A stretch of 64,000 nucleotides of DNA from Ahaetulla prasina (lineage: Eukaryota > Chordata > Lepidosauria > Squamata > Colubridae): positions 152,465,920-152,529,919 of the forward strand of contig NC_080540.1 in NCBI RefSeq assembly GCF_028640845.1, read 5' to 3'. This document shows, one piece after another, positions 1 to 9,575 of this stretch. Positions within the stretch are counted from its first letter, which is position 1, and every line of letters begins with the position of its first letter. Below the pieces are notes generated by a model. It was not told where the DNA came from. It searched no databases and saw only the letters and a list, made by a program, of their open reading frames with translations. The position numbers and the translations under genes were made by a program.

Positions 1-1
1 A

Positions 2-436
2 GTGCACGACTACCAGGGAATCGATCCCTGTTCGAGGACCACCTCCGTCCGAGTCGAGTACGGCCCACATAAAAAGACCCTGCCCATCACGATCGTCGAA
101 GGAACTCTGCCCAGTCTGTTGGGACTAGACTGGTTTCGTGCCCTGGGCATGGGAGTGACTGGCATCTACAGAAGTGACTGCAATTTGAAAGACATTCTCT
201 TTAACGAGTTCAAGATGTCTTCAAGGACTGCCTGGGCAAGTACAAGGGACCCCTATTTCCTTCAACTTAGACCCCAGGTAGCCCCCATTAGGCTTAAGGC
301 GAGGAGAGTCCTTTGCCCTAAAACCAAAATTGATAAGGAGCTGGACAAGCTCATAAATCAGGGATTTTGGTGCCAGTCGATCACGCAAAGTGGGAGACGC
401 CAATCGTCACCCCATCAAACCGGACGGGTCAATTAG
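2..436 (+). pseudogene. Gypsy pol: protease C-terminus and start of RT
   Basis: Open stretch whose first 70 or so residues match the C-terminal half of the retropepsin of the 49.8-54.3 kb copy (LLGLDWFRALGMGV region). The catalytic DTG motif lies upstream, outside the window. The N-terminal RT linker follows. Relative to the other copy there are single-base losses near positions 16, 38, 209 and 246, and the pol frame is lost after about 363. Immobile relic; no function expected. Confidence 0.85.
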
Positions 437-1001
437 AATTTGCGCTGACTACAAGGCGACGCTTAACAAAGCCTTACAGAAAAGCGCTGCACTGGTTCCC
501 GTAGTGCAACACTTATTGCACTCTTTGGGGCAAGGGCAAGTCTTTGCAAAGTTAGACTTGGCCCAAGCCTACCAACAACTGCCAGTAGACGCCCGCACAG
601 CTGAAGCCCAAACGATTGTGACGCACAGGGGGGCATTCAAGTGCACCCGATTGCAATTTGGGGTTAGTGTGGCACCAGGGCTGTTCCAAAACCTGATGGA
701 ACGACTACTGCAAGGGCTCCCAGGGTAGTTCCTACTGATGATGTCCTAATTTCAGGGAAAACATGGAGGAATTGGGGAGTTAAGAAAGGTCTTGAGCATT
801 TTCCGGACAGCCGGATTAAAAGTCAAGACAAATAAATGCCAGATAGGGGTCGAATCGGTCGATTTCTTGGGCTACCGGATAGACAAGAAAGGAATTCACC
901 CTACTGAGAGCAAGGTTAAGGCAATTAGGAAGGCTCCAGCGCCCAAAAACAAAGCAGAGCTGCAGGCATTCCTGGGATTGGTTAATTTTACGGTCTTTTA
1001 A
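390..1001 (+). pseudogene. Gypsy pol: reverse transcriptase relic
   Basis: RT core in pieces. One frame (390-728) carries the palm start FAKLDLAQAYQQLP and the segment LQFGVSVAPGLFQNLMERLL; another (792-1001) carries LKVKTNKCQIG...VDFLGYRID, the motif D/E part. The block encoding the catalytic Asp pair lies in the gap, at about 736-745, out of frame with both sides, and a TAG at 726-728 closes the first frame. The same TAG-containing context occurs in the other Gypsy copy. RT activity cannot be made from this copy. Confidence 0.88.
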
Positions 1002-1057
1002 AGAACAAAGCAACCGTTCTTGGAACCGCTGCATAGGCTCTTAGGGAAAAATACTGT

Positions 1058-1602
1058 TTGGTCTTGGGAAAGTCAGAAAATAGGGCTTTTGAAGCAGTAA
1101 AGAACCTGCTCTCAAGTGATAGCCTGCTCATCCAATATCACGACTCACTACCCCTAGTGCTGGTTTATGGCATCCCCTTATGGGGTGGGGCTGTACTCAG
1201 CCATAGACTTCCAAACGGCACAGAAGCCCCTATAGCGTTCTACTCTAGAACGATGTCCTCCCAGAGAGGAACTACAGCCAATTAGACAAAGAAGCACTAG
1301 CCATTGTATCAGGGGTCAAAAATTCCATGAGTATGTCTTTGGGCGGAATTTTGAAATCGTGACTGACCACAGACCGCCATTGGATTACTGGCTGGCGACG
1401 CCAACGCCTGTGGCACTTTCGCCACGCTTGACTCGATGGACTATATTTTAGCCGCCACTTACAAGCTGCAGCATCGACCGGGAAAGAAGTGGGGCATGCA
1501 GACGCTTGAGCCGATGCCCACTGCCAGGGGCGATCAAGACCCCACTCCGGGACACCCATCCTCCTTATTGACTCGTTGGACTCTGGCCCAGTCACATCTT
1601 CT
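1058..1602 (+). pseudogene. Gypsy pol: RNase H relic
   Basis: The 1058-1285 frame encodes the start of RNase H (LLSSDSLLIQYHDSLPLVLV, then IAFYSRTMSS). A second frame continues with LDKEALAIV and the TDHRPP segment around 1290-1400, typical of Ty3/Gypsy RNase H. Several frame changes separate the parts. Homology ends at about 1602, before the zinc-binding domain of integrase. Confidence 0.85.
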
Positions 1603-2429
1603 TCTTGGGTCTGCCTTATGTTCTTTGGCCTTTTCCCCTTTTTGTACATGCCTCGTATGGTATAGAATCCCAAGACATTCTCTCCAAGTGAGCAAATCAC
1701 TTACCTTGCTATCTTTGTATGTAGTTTAAAGTTGGTTCTATTCCAATTCTTTCTCTTATAATCTCATTTTTGATTTTATCCGTTCTGGTCACTCAGCAGC
1801 TTTCCTCAAACATCTCAAACAGACTTCACGGAATTTTTGTAAACAGAGTTCTTGTGGGAATATCATGGATCCCATTTGCAGCTTGAACTAAACTGATCAG
1901 TTCTGCTGCTTCAGGATCCCAGCATCCGATCATTGCTGCTTCATTCTCTGTAGGAGTATTTAAAAACTTCACACTTACTGAGAGCTTTATTATGCTTTCA
2001 TTCTTACATATCTTTTGCTGGGTATATCATTATCACATGTCCTCTGCTGACATGGCTAAGTGGACGTGTATAGCTTCACATGAATACAGGAATGAATTAT
2101 TTTCTTCAGAGTTCTGGAATGTTTCTAGACATTTAGGCAGATTGTGTTAATAAAATGGATAATAGCTTGTTCTGACATGGGAAATCGTTTGAACCCATAA
2201 TCTGGAGTAATTGGGCTTTGATATTTTTTTAACTTACACAACAGAATGTGTGTTGTTTATATGCCTTCTGATCCAGAGCACTCCATAAAATTCTAGTAAT
2301 ATATAAACCTTACACATACTATACATGCACCAGTTCAATTCTTGGGGGCTTTATAGAGAAGGAAATATTAAATTCAGAGATTGAGAGCTATACTCTTAAA
2401 TGTGAATGACTCTTGTTATCAAACCTAGC
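1603..2429. other. Unrecognised non-coding sequence
   Basis: AT-rich, no convincing open frame, no terminal repeats or simple repeats. It begins where the Gypsy fragment breaks off, so it is either old flanking DNA or a later insertion that cut the retroelement. Confidence 0.5.
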
Positions 2430-3065
2430 ACCTCTATAACTGTCTGGTTTGGTTCTGCAACCCAACAAGAAAGACACAGACTTCAGAGGATAATTAGAAC
2501 TGCAGAAAAAATAATTGCTACCAACCTGCCTTCCACTGAGGACCTGTATACCACATGAATCAAGAAGAGGGCCGTGAAAATATTTACAGATCCCTCACAT
2601 CCAGGACATAAACTGTTTCAACTCCTACCCTCAAAATGACGCTATAGAGCACTGCACACCAGAACAACTAGACACAAGAACAGTTTTTTCCCGAAGGCCA
2701 TCACTCTGCTAAACAAATAATTCCCTCAACACTGTCAAACTATTTACTAAATCTGCACTACTATTAATCTTCTCATCGTTCCCATCACCAATCTCTTTCC
2801 ACTTATGACTGTATGACTGTAACTTTGTTGCTGGCAATCCTTATGATTTATATTGATATATTGACCATCATTTGTGTTGCAAATGTTGTGCCTTGATGAA
2901 CGTATCTTTTCTTTTATGTACACTGAGAGCATATGCACCAAGACAAATTCCTTGTGTGTCCAATCACACTTGGCCAATAAAAAATTCTATTCTATTCTAT
3001 TCTATTCTATTCTATTCTATTCTATTCTATTCTATTCTATTCTATTCTATTCTATTCTATTCTAT
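2430..3065 (+). mobile_element. CR1/L3-type LINE 3' end with AATAG-type tail
   Basis: 5'-truncated LINE. At 2450-2720 the translation gives the C-terminus of CR1-type ORF2 (QRIIRTAEKII, KRAVKIFTDPSHPGHKLFQLL, RHKNSFFPKAITLLN) with an in-frame TGA and a few other stops. A 3'UTR of about 260 bp follows, ending in CCAATAAAAAATTCTA and passing directly into the (TTCTA)n array. This match of coding tail, UTR and pentanucleotide tail is the pattern described for snake CR1/L3 elements, whose 3' tails seed microsatellites. Non-functional. Confidence 0.85.
2985..3065 (+). repeat. (TTCTA)n microsatellite, 16 units
   Basis: Sixteen essentially uninterrupted TTCTA units (AATAG on the other strand) directly at the 3' end of the CR1/L3 LINE. 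The purity of the array beside a decayed LINE suggests expansion after insertion. Confidence 0.97.
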
Positions 3066-3281
3066 CTCCCCAACTATAGAATCTAGGGGGCAGAGTAGAT
3101 TAAACTTTAGAAAGTTTAACTCTTTGTTCATTTTGCAATTTCTCATACTGCATCAACAGAAATGCTACCTTATCTACCTGGCTACCAAAAGGCTGTGGAG
3201 ATTCTCAGTCATCCAGGTCATAGTTGTCCCAAAGGTGCTTTTTTCAAAAGGCAACTGGACTTTGTATTTCCTTGAAGACAG

Positions 3282-3460
3282 CAAAGTCCACATTCTGGAC
3301 AGAGGGGACAACTGGTTTGAAAGAGGGGTCAAAGAGGCCATCTACATTAGGATTGAACTGGCTGAATACCACCTCTGGACACCACCTTTCTCCTGGTTAC
3401 AACACAGTCCTTTCAGCAGTTCCAAGAAGATTCCACACTCATTTGCACTATTCAGGTGAC
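3282..3460 (+). pseudogene. PLE C-terminal coding relic
   Basis: Translation gives KVHILDRGDNWFERGVKEAIY, followed in a shifted frame by HHLSPGYNTVLSAVPR. From memory, this is the conserved tail following the GIY-YIG endonuclease domain in vertebrate Penelope-like elements. There is one frame change near 3390 and the frame ends soon afterwards. The RT and the GIY-YIG motif themselves are absent. Confidence 0.7.
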
Positions 3461-3569
3461 CCTGAGGACACAGATAAACCTCCAAGTGGCCTCAATGACT
3501 CTCAGAAAAAGTGTTAACAGCCAGATGACTGGAAGGAATAAATCCTTCTATTTTCCACTTTTCAGTCAG

Positions 3570-3609
3570 AACTGAAGAAGCTTCTTGGATAAGAAGCAAA
3601 ATGTCTTCA
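3570..3609 (+). ncRNA. Hammerhead-ribozyme-like motif in PLE (decayed)
   Basis: CTGAAGA (3573-3579), one extra A, a hairpin GCTTCT/AGAAGC with a 6-nt loop, then AAAATGTC (3599-3606) in place of the expected GAAACGTC. GAA before and TTC after could form a 3-bp stem I. PLEs are known to carry minimal hammerhead motifs (type I layout, very short stem III). Here the GAAA core is mutated, so self-cleavage is not expected. Confidence 0.5.
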
Positions 3610-3659
3610 TGGAAAAACGAAGTCCAGTTGCCTTTTGAAAAAAGCATCTTAGGGACTCC

Positions 3660-4428
3660 CTAGCAAATGCCATCCTGTTCTCCTGCGTGTGAGAGTTATA
3701 GCTGTTAATTTATATTTTTCCCTTGCTGGATAAAGAAAGGTAAGGCTTGATTTTTCCTCAAAATACTCCAAAATTTGGATCCATACTTTCCAGGGCAACT
3801 CAGTAGACCATGCTAGTTCCCAGAGTAAGGGAGGAAGGTGCTTGTGTATATTTGGAGAAATGTCCATGAAAGTATATGAATTGCTTTGCAAACATTTCAA
3901 CCTATTGGATGAATGAAACTTCACACTGGAAAAAATGAAAATGTCAAAATGGGTAGATTTGTACATCGGCACTCTGGAAAGGGAAAATAAGGCATATTAG
4001 CTGTTATAATCATGTAACACACAACAGGCAATATTTGCAGAGTAATCACAGATAGTTAGAAAGATACCTTGTGAATAGACAATTCTCAAATCTCTGAGGT
4101 TTTAATTATGATTTTTAAATCAGGGAAATTGCTTCAAGCAGCTCAAGTCCCCTGTAGAACAGGCAACCAATGATACAACCAAGCATAATATTGGCTCAGA
4201 GTAATAATCAGTTGGAAACTCTCTAATTATTATAGAGCCTGGAGCCAAATTGTCATAAAGAAATGTTCAATTGTCCAGTTTTATGCATCACAATAATAAA
4301 AGAACGATCACGGAAAATTTGCCTGCAGATCAGCTGCAATTCCTGATGGTGACCTTCTTGGGACAATGTGGAAGTGATATGCCTTTACCTTCTTTTGTCA
4401 TGCTTTCTGGTTTCCCAGTCTAACTGAT
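3660..4428. other. Unrecognised non-coding sequence
   Basis: AT-rich single-copy-looking DNA without coding signal, terminal repeats or simple repeats. Confidence 0.5.
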
Positions 4429-4535
4429 AGCCTGGAATTTCAGGCGGTCTCCCATCCAAATACGAACTGCCACCTACCCTGCTTAGCTTCTAAGATCAGC
4501 CAGAGTTGCTGCTTTCTAAGACCACACAGGACTCC
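4429..4535 (-). pseudogene. 5S rRNA-derived pseudogene or 5S-SINE head
   Basis: The minus strand contains the conserved 5S rRNA stretch GATCTTAGAAGCTAAGCAGG (4479-4498) and GGATGGGAGACCGCCTG (4441-4457), in the order and close to the spacing of vertebrate 5S rRNA, which includes the internal pol III control region. Many substitutions and a poor 5' end show it is not a working gene. It may be a retroposed 5S copy or the head of a 5S-derived SINE; no clear A-tail decides this. Confidence 0.75.
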
Positions 4536-4637
4536 ATGTAATGTGTGCAAATGGCTGTATGTGGCTTCAAATCTTGGCTAGCAAGTCCCAGACGCTCTAA
4601 ATCTGCTTGATTACTAAAAACCAATAATTTCAAAGCT

Positions 4638-4976
4638 AGTACAATCCTCGAGTTACAACCATTTGTTTAGTGGCCATTCAAAGTCACAACAGCACTGAAA
4701 AAATGATGACCGTTTTTCTCGCTTACATGGTCACACAGTCAAAATTCAGCAACTTGGCAACTGACTCATATTTATGACAATTGCCATATCCCAGGGTCAT
4801 GCGATTGCTTTTTGCGACCTCCTGACAAACAAAGTCAATGAGCAAGCCTGATTCATTTATCAATCGTGTTATTAATTTAACAACTGGTTAATAAATGGGG
4901 CAAAACTCACTTAACAAGTGGCTCACTCAGCAGCAGAAATTTTGGGTTCAATTGTGGTCATAAGTTGGGGACTAAA
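4638..4976 (-). mobile_element. Tc1/mariner-like MITE ('TACAGGTAGTCCT' family), copy 1
   Basis: Reverse-orientation member of the repeat seen more completely at 33963-34363. Diagnostic internal phrases on the minus strand include GTTAAGTGAGTTTTGCCCC, AAGCAATCGCATGACCC and ATGAGTCAGTTGCCAAG. Both ends are degraded. No coding capacity. Confidence 0.8.
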
Positions 4977-4979
4977 TAC

Positions 4980-5734
4980 ATCTGCCTGATAAGGTTAGAA
5001 ATAGAAATAAATCCAGAGGTTTAGATAAACGGTACTTTTTCTAGTAGCATGTTGCTGACTAAAAAGTCCTTGTTAAGAGTAAACATTTATTTTTGGATCT
5101 ATAAGGCAAATGAGACGCCAAGCTGATTCAAGACAAGAAAAGGTGAGCGTTCTAGTCTTGAAAGGAACAGAAAAAAACATCAACCCAAAGTTAAAGTGAA
5201 GTCAGTTCTAAGAAAGGTTTATGGAAAATGTCACATTAAGCTATAATGCAGTTAATTTATTTGGGCTTGATGTGTTGAATAAACCTAACAGTTATGATTG
5301 GGGAATCAGGGCTTGTGTTAGTCTATTTTTTTGGAAATCCAGCCATTTGTGGCTAACTTGTAATCACTGTATACTTAATCAAAACATGACTTAGGACCTC
5401 ATATAAACCAAGGAGGTCTTAGAGACTAAGTAAACTCAAAGGCAATCATTGCTGAGATAGGAGCCATGAATTACAGACTTTCTTGTTCTAAAAAAACAAG
5501 ACGTCAACCTATTAAGAACAATGCTTTTGCTCAAGGCAAGCCTTTCATTTGGTCTCTAGCAGGAATCAAATGGCTGATTGGTTTCATTTGTCAATATGAA
5601 ATGCTACCTTCACCTTATTGGTAAAAGAAAGCCAATGCATCTGTCCCTCTCTAAGATGTGAGCTGCTCAACTGCATTGCCCGTTAAGAAATATTTAAAAA
5701 ATAATTGTTTCGTTACCACACAGATAACCATTTT
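4980..5734. other. Unrecognised non-coding sequence
   Basis: AT-rich, no coding signal or repeat boundary that I can place. Confidence 0.5.
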
Positions 5735-5905
5735 TTTGTAGTTCAGGGGCCTGACAACCCAAATGCTTGATAGTGTCATAAATAAACTTACAACTTACTG
5801 GTGTTGGTTTTCGCAACCAGTATCTGTTGGGCTTCCATGATCTAGACAACAGATTTCCTGACATTCTGACAGCAACTCTGGCTGTCATCTTCAGAAATCA
5901 GTCTG
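5735..5905 (-). mobile_element. PLE terminal fragment with hammerhead-like motif
   Basis: Short minus-strand fragment identified by the CTGAAGA-hairpin-GAATGTC module (5860-5894) followed by a tail with an inverted pair (AACAGATACTGGTTGCG against CGCAACCAGTATCTGTT). No coding part is visible. It is assigned to PLEs by the shared module, so the family call is an inference. Confidence 0.5.
5857..5897 (-). ncRNA. Hammerhead-ribozyme-like motif in PLE (decayed)
   Basis: On the minus strand: CTGAAGA (5888-5894), extra T, perfect stem GACAGC/GCTGTC with loop CAGAGTT, then AGAATGTC (5860-5867) where GAAACGTC is expected. Layout matches the other four copies in this window, but with a different stem II sequence. 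Core mutated, probably inactive. Confidence 0.5.
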
Positions 5906-5940
5906 ACCAAAGGACTATCAGGAACTACCACCAGCCAAAA

Positions 5941-6004
5941 TGTATGTATTTATTTGATTTCTATAGCCACCCATCTCAGCAAACGGCTTTGGGCAGCTCA
6001 ACAT
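5941..6004 (-). mobile_element. LINE/SINE 3' tail fragment
   Basis: Reverse complement of the L2/CR1-type tail: TGTTGAGCTGCCCAAAGCCG...GGTGGCTATAGAAATCAAATAAATACATA. Only the tail is recognisable. Confidence 0.55.
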
Positions 6005-6024
6005 CTAATCAGGCTCAGGCTCAA

Positions 6025-6125
6025 AGAAAGAACCAATCAGAGCTCAGTCCTCACCAATCTGCACCAATCAGAAACCAGCTCAGTTAAAGGCCAATCGGAA
6101 GTCAGGACTCCTGACTATAAAGACA
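6025..6125 (+). promoter_or_regulatory. CCAAT-box cluster followed by TATA-like box
   Basis: Four CCAAT motifs (about 6034, 6054, 6064 and 6091) within 70 bp, then ACTATAAAGA at 6114-6123. This resembles the promoter part of a retroelement terminal repeat; CCAAT boxes also occur in the Gypsy LTRs and the PLE at 28 kb of this window. No transcript is visible, so activity is unproven. Confidence 0.35.
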
Positions 6126-6158
6126 GGAGCCCAGTTAGTCTGGTTCAGTTGCATATGT

Positions 6159-6286
6159 CAGGGGTGTCAAACTCACGTTGTCGTAACGTGACATATCGGG
6201 ACTTTTTTCTCCTTCGCTAAACCGGGGGTGGAGGTGGCCAGCACATGATGCATCCGGCTCCACTGGCCATGAGTCTGACACCCCTA
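6159..6286. mobile_element. hAT-type MITE ('CAGGGGTGTCAAACTC' family)
   Basis: Terminal inverted repeats CAGGGGTGTCAAACTC / GAGTCTGACACCCCTA enclose 128 bp without coding capacity. A relative lies at 46839-46972. The last terminal base is mutated (G to A) and the 8-bp target duplication is no longer clear. Confidence 0.8.
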
Positions 6287-6718
6287 GTCTATATAATGGA
6301 ACATTTCACCTCTGAAAGTGACATGCATGCTTGCTGACAGAATATCAGGAATGAAATTCTTAAAAGTGTTAGGAAGCTAGAACTTCTACAGAATGTAGCT
6401 GAACAGACAGTTTTTTGAGGTGGCATGTGTAACATTCTGTTGTGTGAGCTGCATTTGTTGCCTGTCTGTTTCCAGGTCCAATTCAAGGTGTTGGTTAACA
6501 CTTTAAAGCCCTTTATAACATGGGTCCAGGGTATCTGAGGAACTTTCTCTCCCCAGTGGGATTACCTAGTGTAGCTCCAGCAGAAGAAGCCTACTTTGGA
6601 TTTCTTCTGCCAAAGAAATTCAACTGGCAGGGTCCAAGAAAAGAGACTTTTTTGTTGTGGCCCTAGCCTTTTGGAATAGTCTCCCATCAGAGGTGAGGTC
6701 ATACCCCATAATCTTGAC

Positions 6719-7425
6719 CAGGGGTGAAATTAAAAAAAAATCCCCTACCAGTTCTGTGGGCATGGCTTGTTGTGGGGTGGTAATGTGACTGGGTGGGCAT
6801 GGTCAACTCAACATCACTCACATCGGCCCCTCCCCTCCTTGTCACAAATGGCAGGAAAATGGAAGGGGGGAATATTCCTGACTACTATCCTTCCCTCAGT
6901 CTGTGCTGAGATTGAGGAATGGATGACAGTCAGGAAAATCCCCTTCCCCAATTTCCTGCCTTTCACAAAAACGACTCCATCTAGCTGCTCCCCTCCCTCC
7001 TAGGAACTACCTTAAAAGGGACAGGCTGCAGCAGCTCGGTTGTGAATGGAAGGAAAAGTTAGCATTCTTTCTGCTGCATTTAACATTGAATTCTGTGGCA
7101 GAGAGAATGCTAACTTTTCTCCCTCCATTCAGAACGGAACTGCTGCTCCCTTTATGGTTCCCTCCTGGCCCCCTCCCTCCTGGGGACTACCTTACAGGGA
7201 CAGGCTGCAGCAGCTCCATTCTGAATGGAGGGAGAAAAGTTAGCATTCTCTCTGCTGCATTTAACATTGAATTTTGTGGAATATTGAGCGGCCGGAAGAA
7301 GTGAGTGGTGACCAGCCGGGCGTGGGTGGGGCCAAACGGGTAATTATTACCAGTTCAGCGAACTGATGCCCATAATCCCTAGCGGTTCACTTGAACCGGT
7401 CTGAACTGGTAGGATTTCACCCCTG
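6719..7425. mobile_element. Non-autonomous hAT element ('CAGGGGTGAAAT' family), 707 bp
   Basis: Ends CAGGGGTGAAATTAA / TAGGATTTCACCCCTG are inverted; flanking octamers ATCTTGAC / CTCCTGAC match at 6 of 8, as expected for an old hAT target duplication. It carries the family's GTGGGCATGGCTTG and ACTGGGTGGGCATGG segments near the left end. The interior is larger than usual for this family and contains the inverted/direct duplication at 7005-7281. No transposase. Confidence 0.85.
7005..7281. repeat. Direct duplication with inverted copy between (within hAT)
   Basis: A ~95-bp segment (GGGACAGGCTGCAGCAGCTC...GCTGCATTTAACATTGAATT) occurs at about 7005-7100 and again at about 7187-7281. Between them, 7099-7150 is an inverted copy of the AGCAGCTC...GAGAATG part. 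RNA of this region would fold strongly. Confidence 0.85.
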
Positions 7426-7690
7426 CTCCTGACCTTCTGAAGAATCTTGAAACCTGGTTCTGCCAGCTGGCTTGGTGACCCAACTAGGTGGGACCTAATA
7501 GGGTAAAGAAAACTATCCCACTCCTGTGTTGCTCCTCTTCTTGGTTTCTTAGTCTTTATTTAACCTTAATTTTTAAATATTTTACCTTTTTACTATGCTT
7601 TAAGCTGTCCAGAGTTGCTGTAACAGTGAGATAGGTGGCATACAAATTTAATAAATAAACCCAACACTGCCTAAATATATGATTGCCAAT

Positions 7691-8350
7691 CTTCTTGTTA
7701 AAGTCAATCTTGAAAATGAAAAGCTAGTGGATTTTTTCCCCCTTCTTTCACCATTTTCAAGACAAAGATGACTATTTTTTCCTCCCATTTGTCCCCATAC
7801 TGGTACAAAAATTATTTTATTTTCAGTTTTACAGCAGTGGTAATTTGCTTTTGTTTGAACTCAATGGGAGCAAAATGGAAAACAGGAGAAAAAAAACCCT
7901 TGGAGAATACTGCAGTGTCTGATTTTTATATGCTTCCTGTTTGAATTTCAAATCATGAACCAGTGTGTGCTATATGGGAATGGTATATAGATTGCTTGTC
8001 TCCAGCAGCTTGGCTTTTCTGTATTTGAAGCCATGTTTAGAGAAATTACGTGCAGTTCAGGAAGTATGCAATCAGACAGCAAGGTGTTTTTTTTTAATCA
8101 CCCTGAAGTGTAAATCAAAATAGAGAAATAGCACTTCTTATTGTAGACAGGTCTCGGTAAGAAAATATGGCCAATGTGGTTTCTCCTTTTCCAAATGCAC
8201 ACTTGAAATATGCTTAAAGGAGAAAGTATTGCTGCTGTGGGATTCGCATCTTTATCACTCATCCTTTCTTCTCTCTAAAAAAAAAAATCTTGCTGCTAAG
8301 CAACCATGAGTAGGACAAACATTGGAGTTATATAGCAAAGCTGTTTTGTA
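7691..8350. other. Unrecognised non-coding sequence
   Basis: No repeat termini, coding signal or simple repeat beyond short A and T runs. Confidence 0.5.
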
Positions 8351-8598
8351 TTAATAGCAGTAGCAATAGCACTTAGACTTATATACCACTTCATGGTGTT
8401 TCACAGCCTCCTCTAAGCAGTTTACAGAGTCAGCCTATTGCCCCCAACAATCTGGGTCCTCATTTTACCCACCTCAGAAGGATGGAAGGCTGAGTCAACC
8501 TTGAGCCGGTCAGGATCGAGCTGCCAAATTGCAGTCAGCTGGCAGTCAGCAGAAGTTGCCTGCAGTACTGCATTCTAACCACTGCGCCACTGCGGCTC
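8351..8598 (-). mobile_element. tRNA-derived SINE (Sauria-type)
   Basis: On the minus strand the head GTGGCGCAGTGGTTAGAATG supplies a pol III A box and GATCGAGCTGC-like sequence the B-box region; the body has GGTTGACTCAGCCTTCCATCC and GGGTAAAATGAGGACCCAG; the tail is AAGTCTAAGTGCTATTGCTA. These are the hallmarks of the tRNA-headed, RTE/Bov-B-tailed SINE of lizards and snakes. Near full length. Confidence 0.85.
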
Positions 8599-8901
8599 CA
8601 AGAGCCACACCATTGCTTCTTCTAGAGTTATTTTGCATTGACTGGAAGTGGCTCTCCAGAGTTTTGAGGGCGTTTTCATACCACTTTGTTCTCATTTTCC
8701 TAATTTTTCCAAGGTGGCTTTGAAGATGACTTCTAACCATCATCCACTCTGCCAGCCTCACAAAAGTGAGAACATGCACAGAATGTTAGGATCAATCAGG
8801 GCTCCCTTCTGCTGTTAGGAAGAGAATGGAAATAATATTCTCTCTGAATTTGAGATACAATATGCCCCGCTATATCAAAATTCTGGCATGTCCCTCCACA
8901 T

Positions 8902-8945
<44 letters not shown>

Positions 8946-9328
8946 CCCCCCAAATCAATTGCAAACATCTCTCTTCCCAAACTGAGATTCCCTCAAGCAA
9001 TTAAGGCAAGAATCTTTCTAAACGCAGACTGGAGATGCCAGAGGTTAAACCTGCAGCCTTCTGCATGTAAAACAGGTGCTCAGGTATGAGCTTCAGGCAG
9101 AACACCTGCATGGCTGGGAGAGATCCTGTGCACATTTGTGTGATAAAGAATCCAGGAAAGAACCAGACTGGCTATAAGAGAAGAAAGAGGGAAGCCCAGA
9201 GAAAGATCTATTATCTATTTCTACCTACCCTGACCTTGTCTCTGGGAGGAGAAAGATGCATTCATCAAAACTCTGGTGAGTGTTATAGTGGGAAACTCTG
9301 TCAGGTTTCATTTTATTGTTGCTTCAGA
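8599..9328. other. Unrecognised sequence with a CA microsatellite
   Basis: Contains (CA)n at 8904-8942; otherwise no recognised feature. Open frames running through the CA tract (8826-9089) are chance. Confidence 0.5.
8904..8942. repeat. (CA)n microsatellite
   Basis: About 19 pure CA units. Confidence 0.97.
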
Positions 9329-9575
9329 AACTTAAAGAGAGAGAGAAGGAGGAGGAGAGGGAGGGAGAGAGAAAGAATTTCCTCCAGGGGAAAACTTTGA
9401 AAAGCAACAGAAGGACTACATTACAGCAGACTGATTTTGAACAAAAACACAAAAAACTCTGCAAAAAAACACAAAATTCCCTAAGAGGAAAATGCCAACT
9501 TCCATATGAGTGGAGAGAGAAGGACAGAAAGAATAGACTTGGTTGATTGGTTGATTGCTGTTGTTTAATTTGAAC

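Larger units (their letters stand above)
1..1602 (+). mobile_element. Ty3/Gypsy LTR retrotransposon, truncated pol fragment
   Basis: Plus-strand pol of a Ty3/Gypsy element, from the end of protease through reverse transcriptase into RNase H. It is closely similar to the complete copy on the minus strand at 49766-54321, and the two can be read side by side along its whole length. It enters from the left window edge, so the gag end is outside. Similarity stops at about 1602, within the RNase H/integrase linker, where the other copy continues into integrase; here the sequence changes abruptly to unrelated DNA. Integrase, polypurine tract and 3' LTR are absent, so this is a broken, immobile copy. 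The frame is interrupted repeatedly, mostly by single-base losses in short homopolymers. Confidence 0.9.
3199..3656 (+). mobile_element. Penelope-like element (PLE) 3' end with inverted terminal arm
   Basis: The left arm at 3199-3281 (GTCCCAAAGGTGC...CAACTGGACTTTG) is the inverted complement of the right arm at 3612-3656 (AAGTCCAGTTGCC...TTAGGGAC). Between them lie a decayed coding tail (3282-3460) typical of vertebrate PLEs and a 3' non-coding part with a hammerhead-like motif (3573-3606). PLEs often carry terminal repeats in inverted orientation. It is 5' truncated and non-functional. The same arm sequence recurs at 54411-54617, confirming a repeat family. Confidence 0.75.
6430..7690 (+). 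mobile_element. L2/CR1-clade LINE 3' end, split by a hAT element
   Basis: The left part (6430-6718) translates to a decayed ORF2 C-terminus (LHWLPV, QFKVLVNTLKP, then FFCQRNSTG and a CGPSLLE-like segment). The right part (7426-7690) resumes with a 3'UTR ending in GGTGGCATACAAATTTAATAAATAAA, the tail type shared with 25.9 kb. The hAT element at 6719-7425 interrupts it. Confidence 0.7.

Noticed and set aside
4429..4535. Functional 5S rRNA gene
   Set aside because: Too many substitutions and a missing 5' part; single copy, no T-run terminator in place.
8351..8598. tRNA gene on the minus strand
   Set aside because: A and B boxes are present, but the structure continues into a SINE body with a LINE-type tail; no tRNA cloverleaf. 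The same applies to 28667, 37255, 42797 and 46757.
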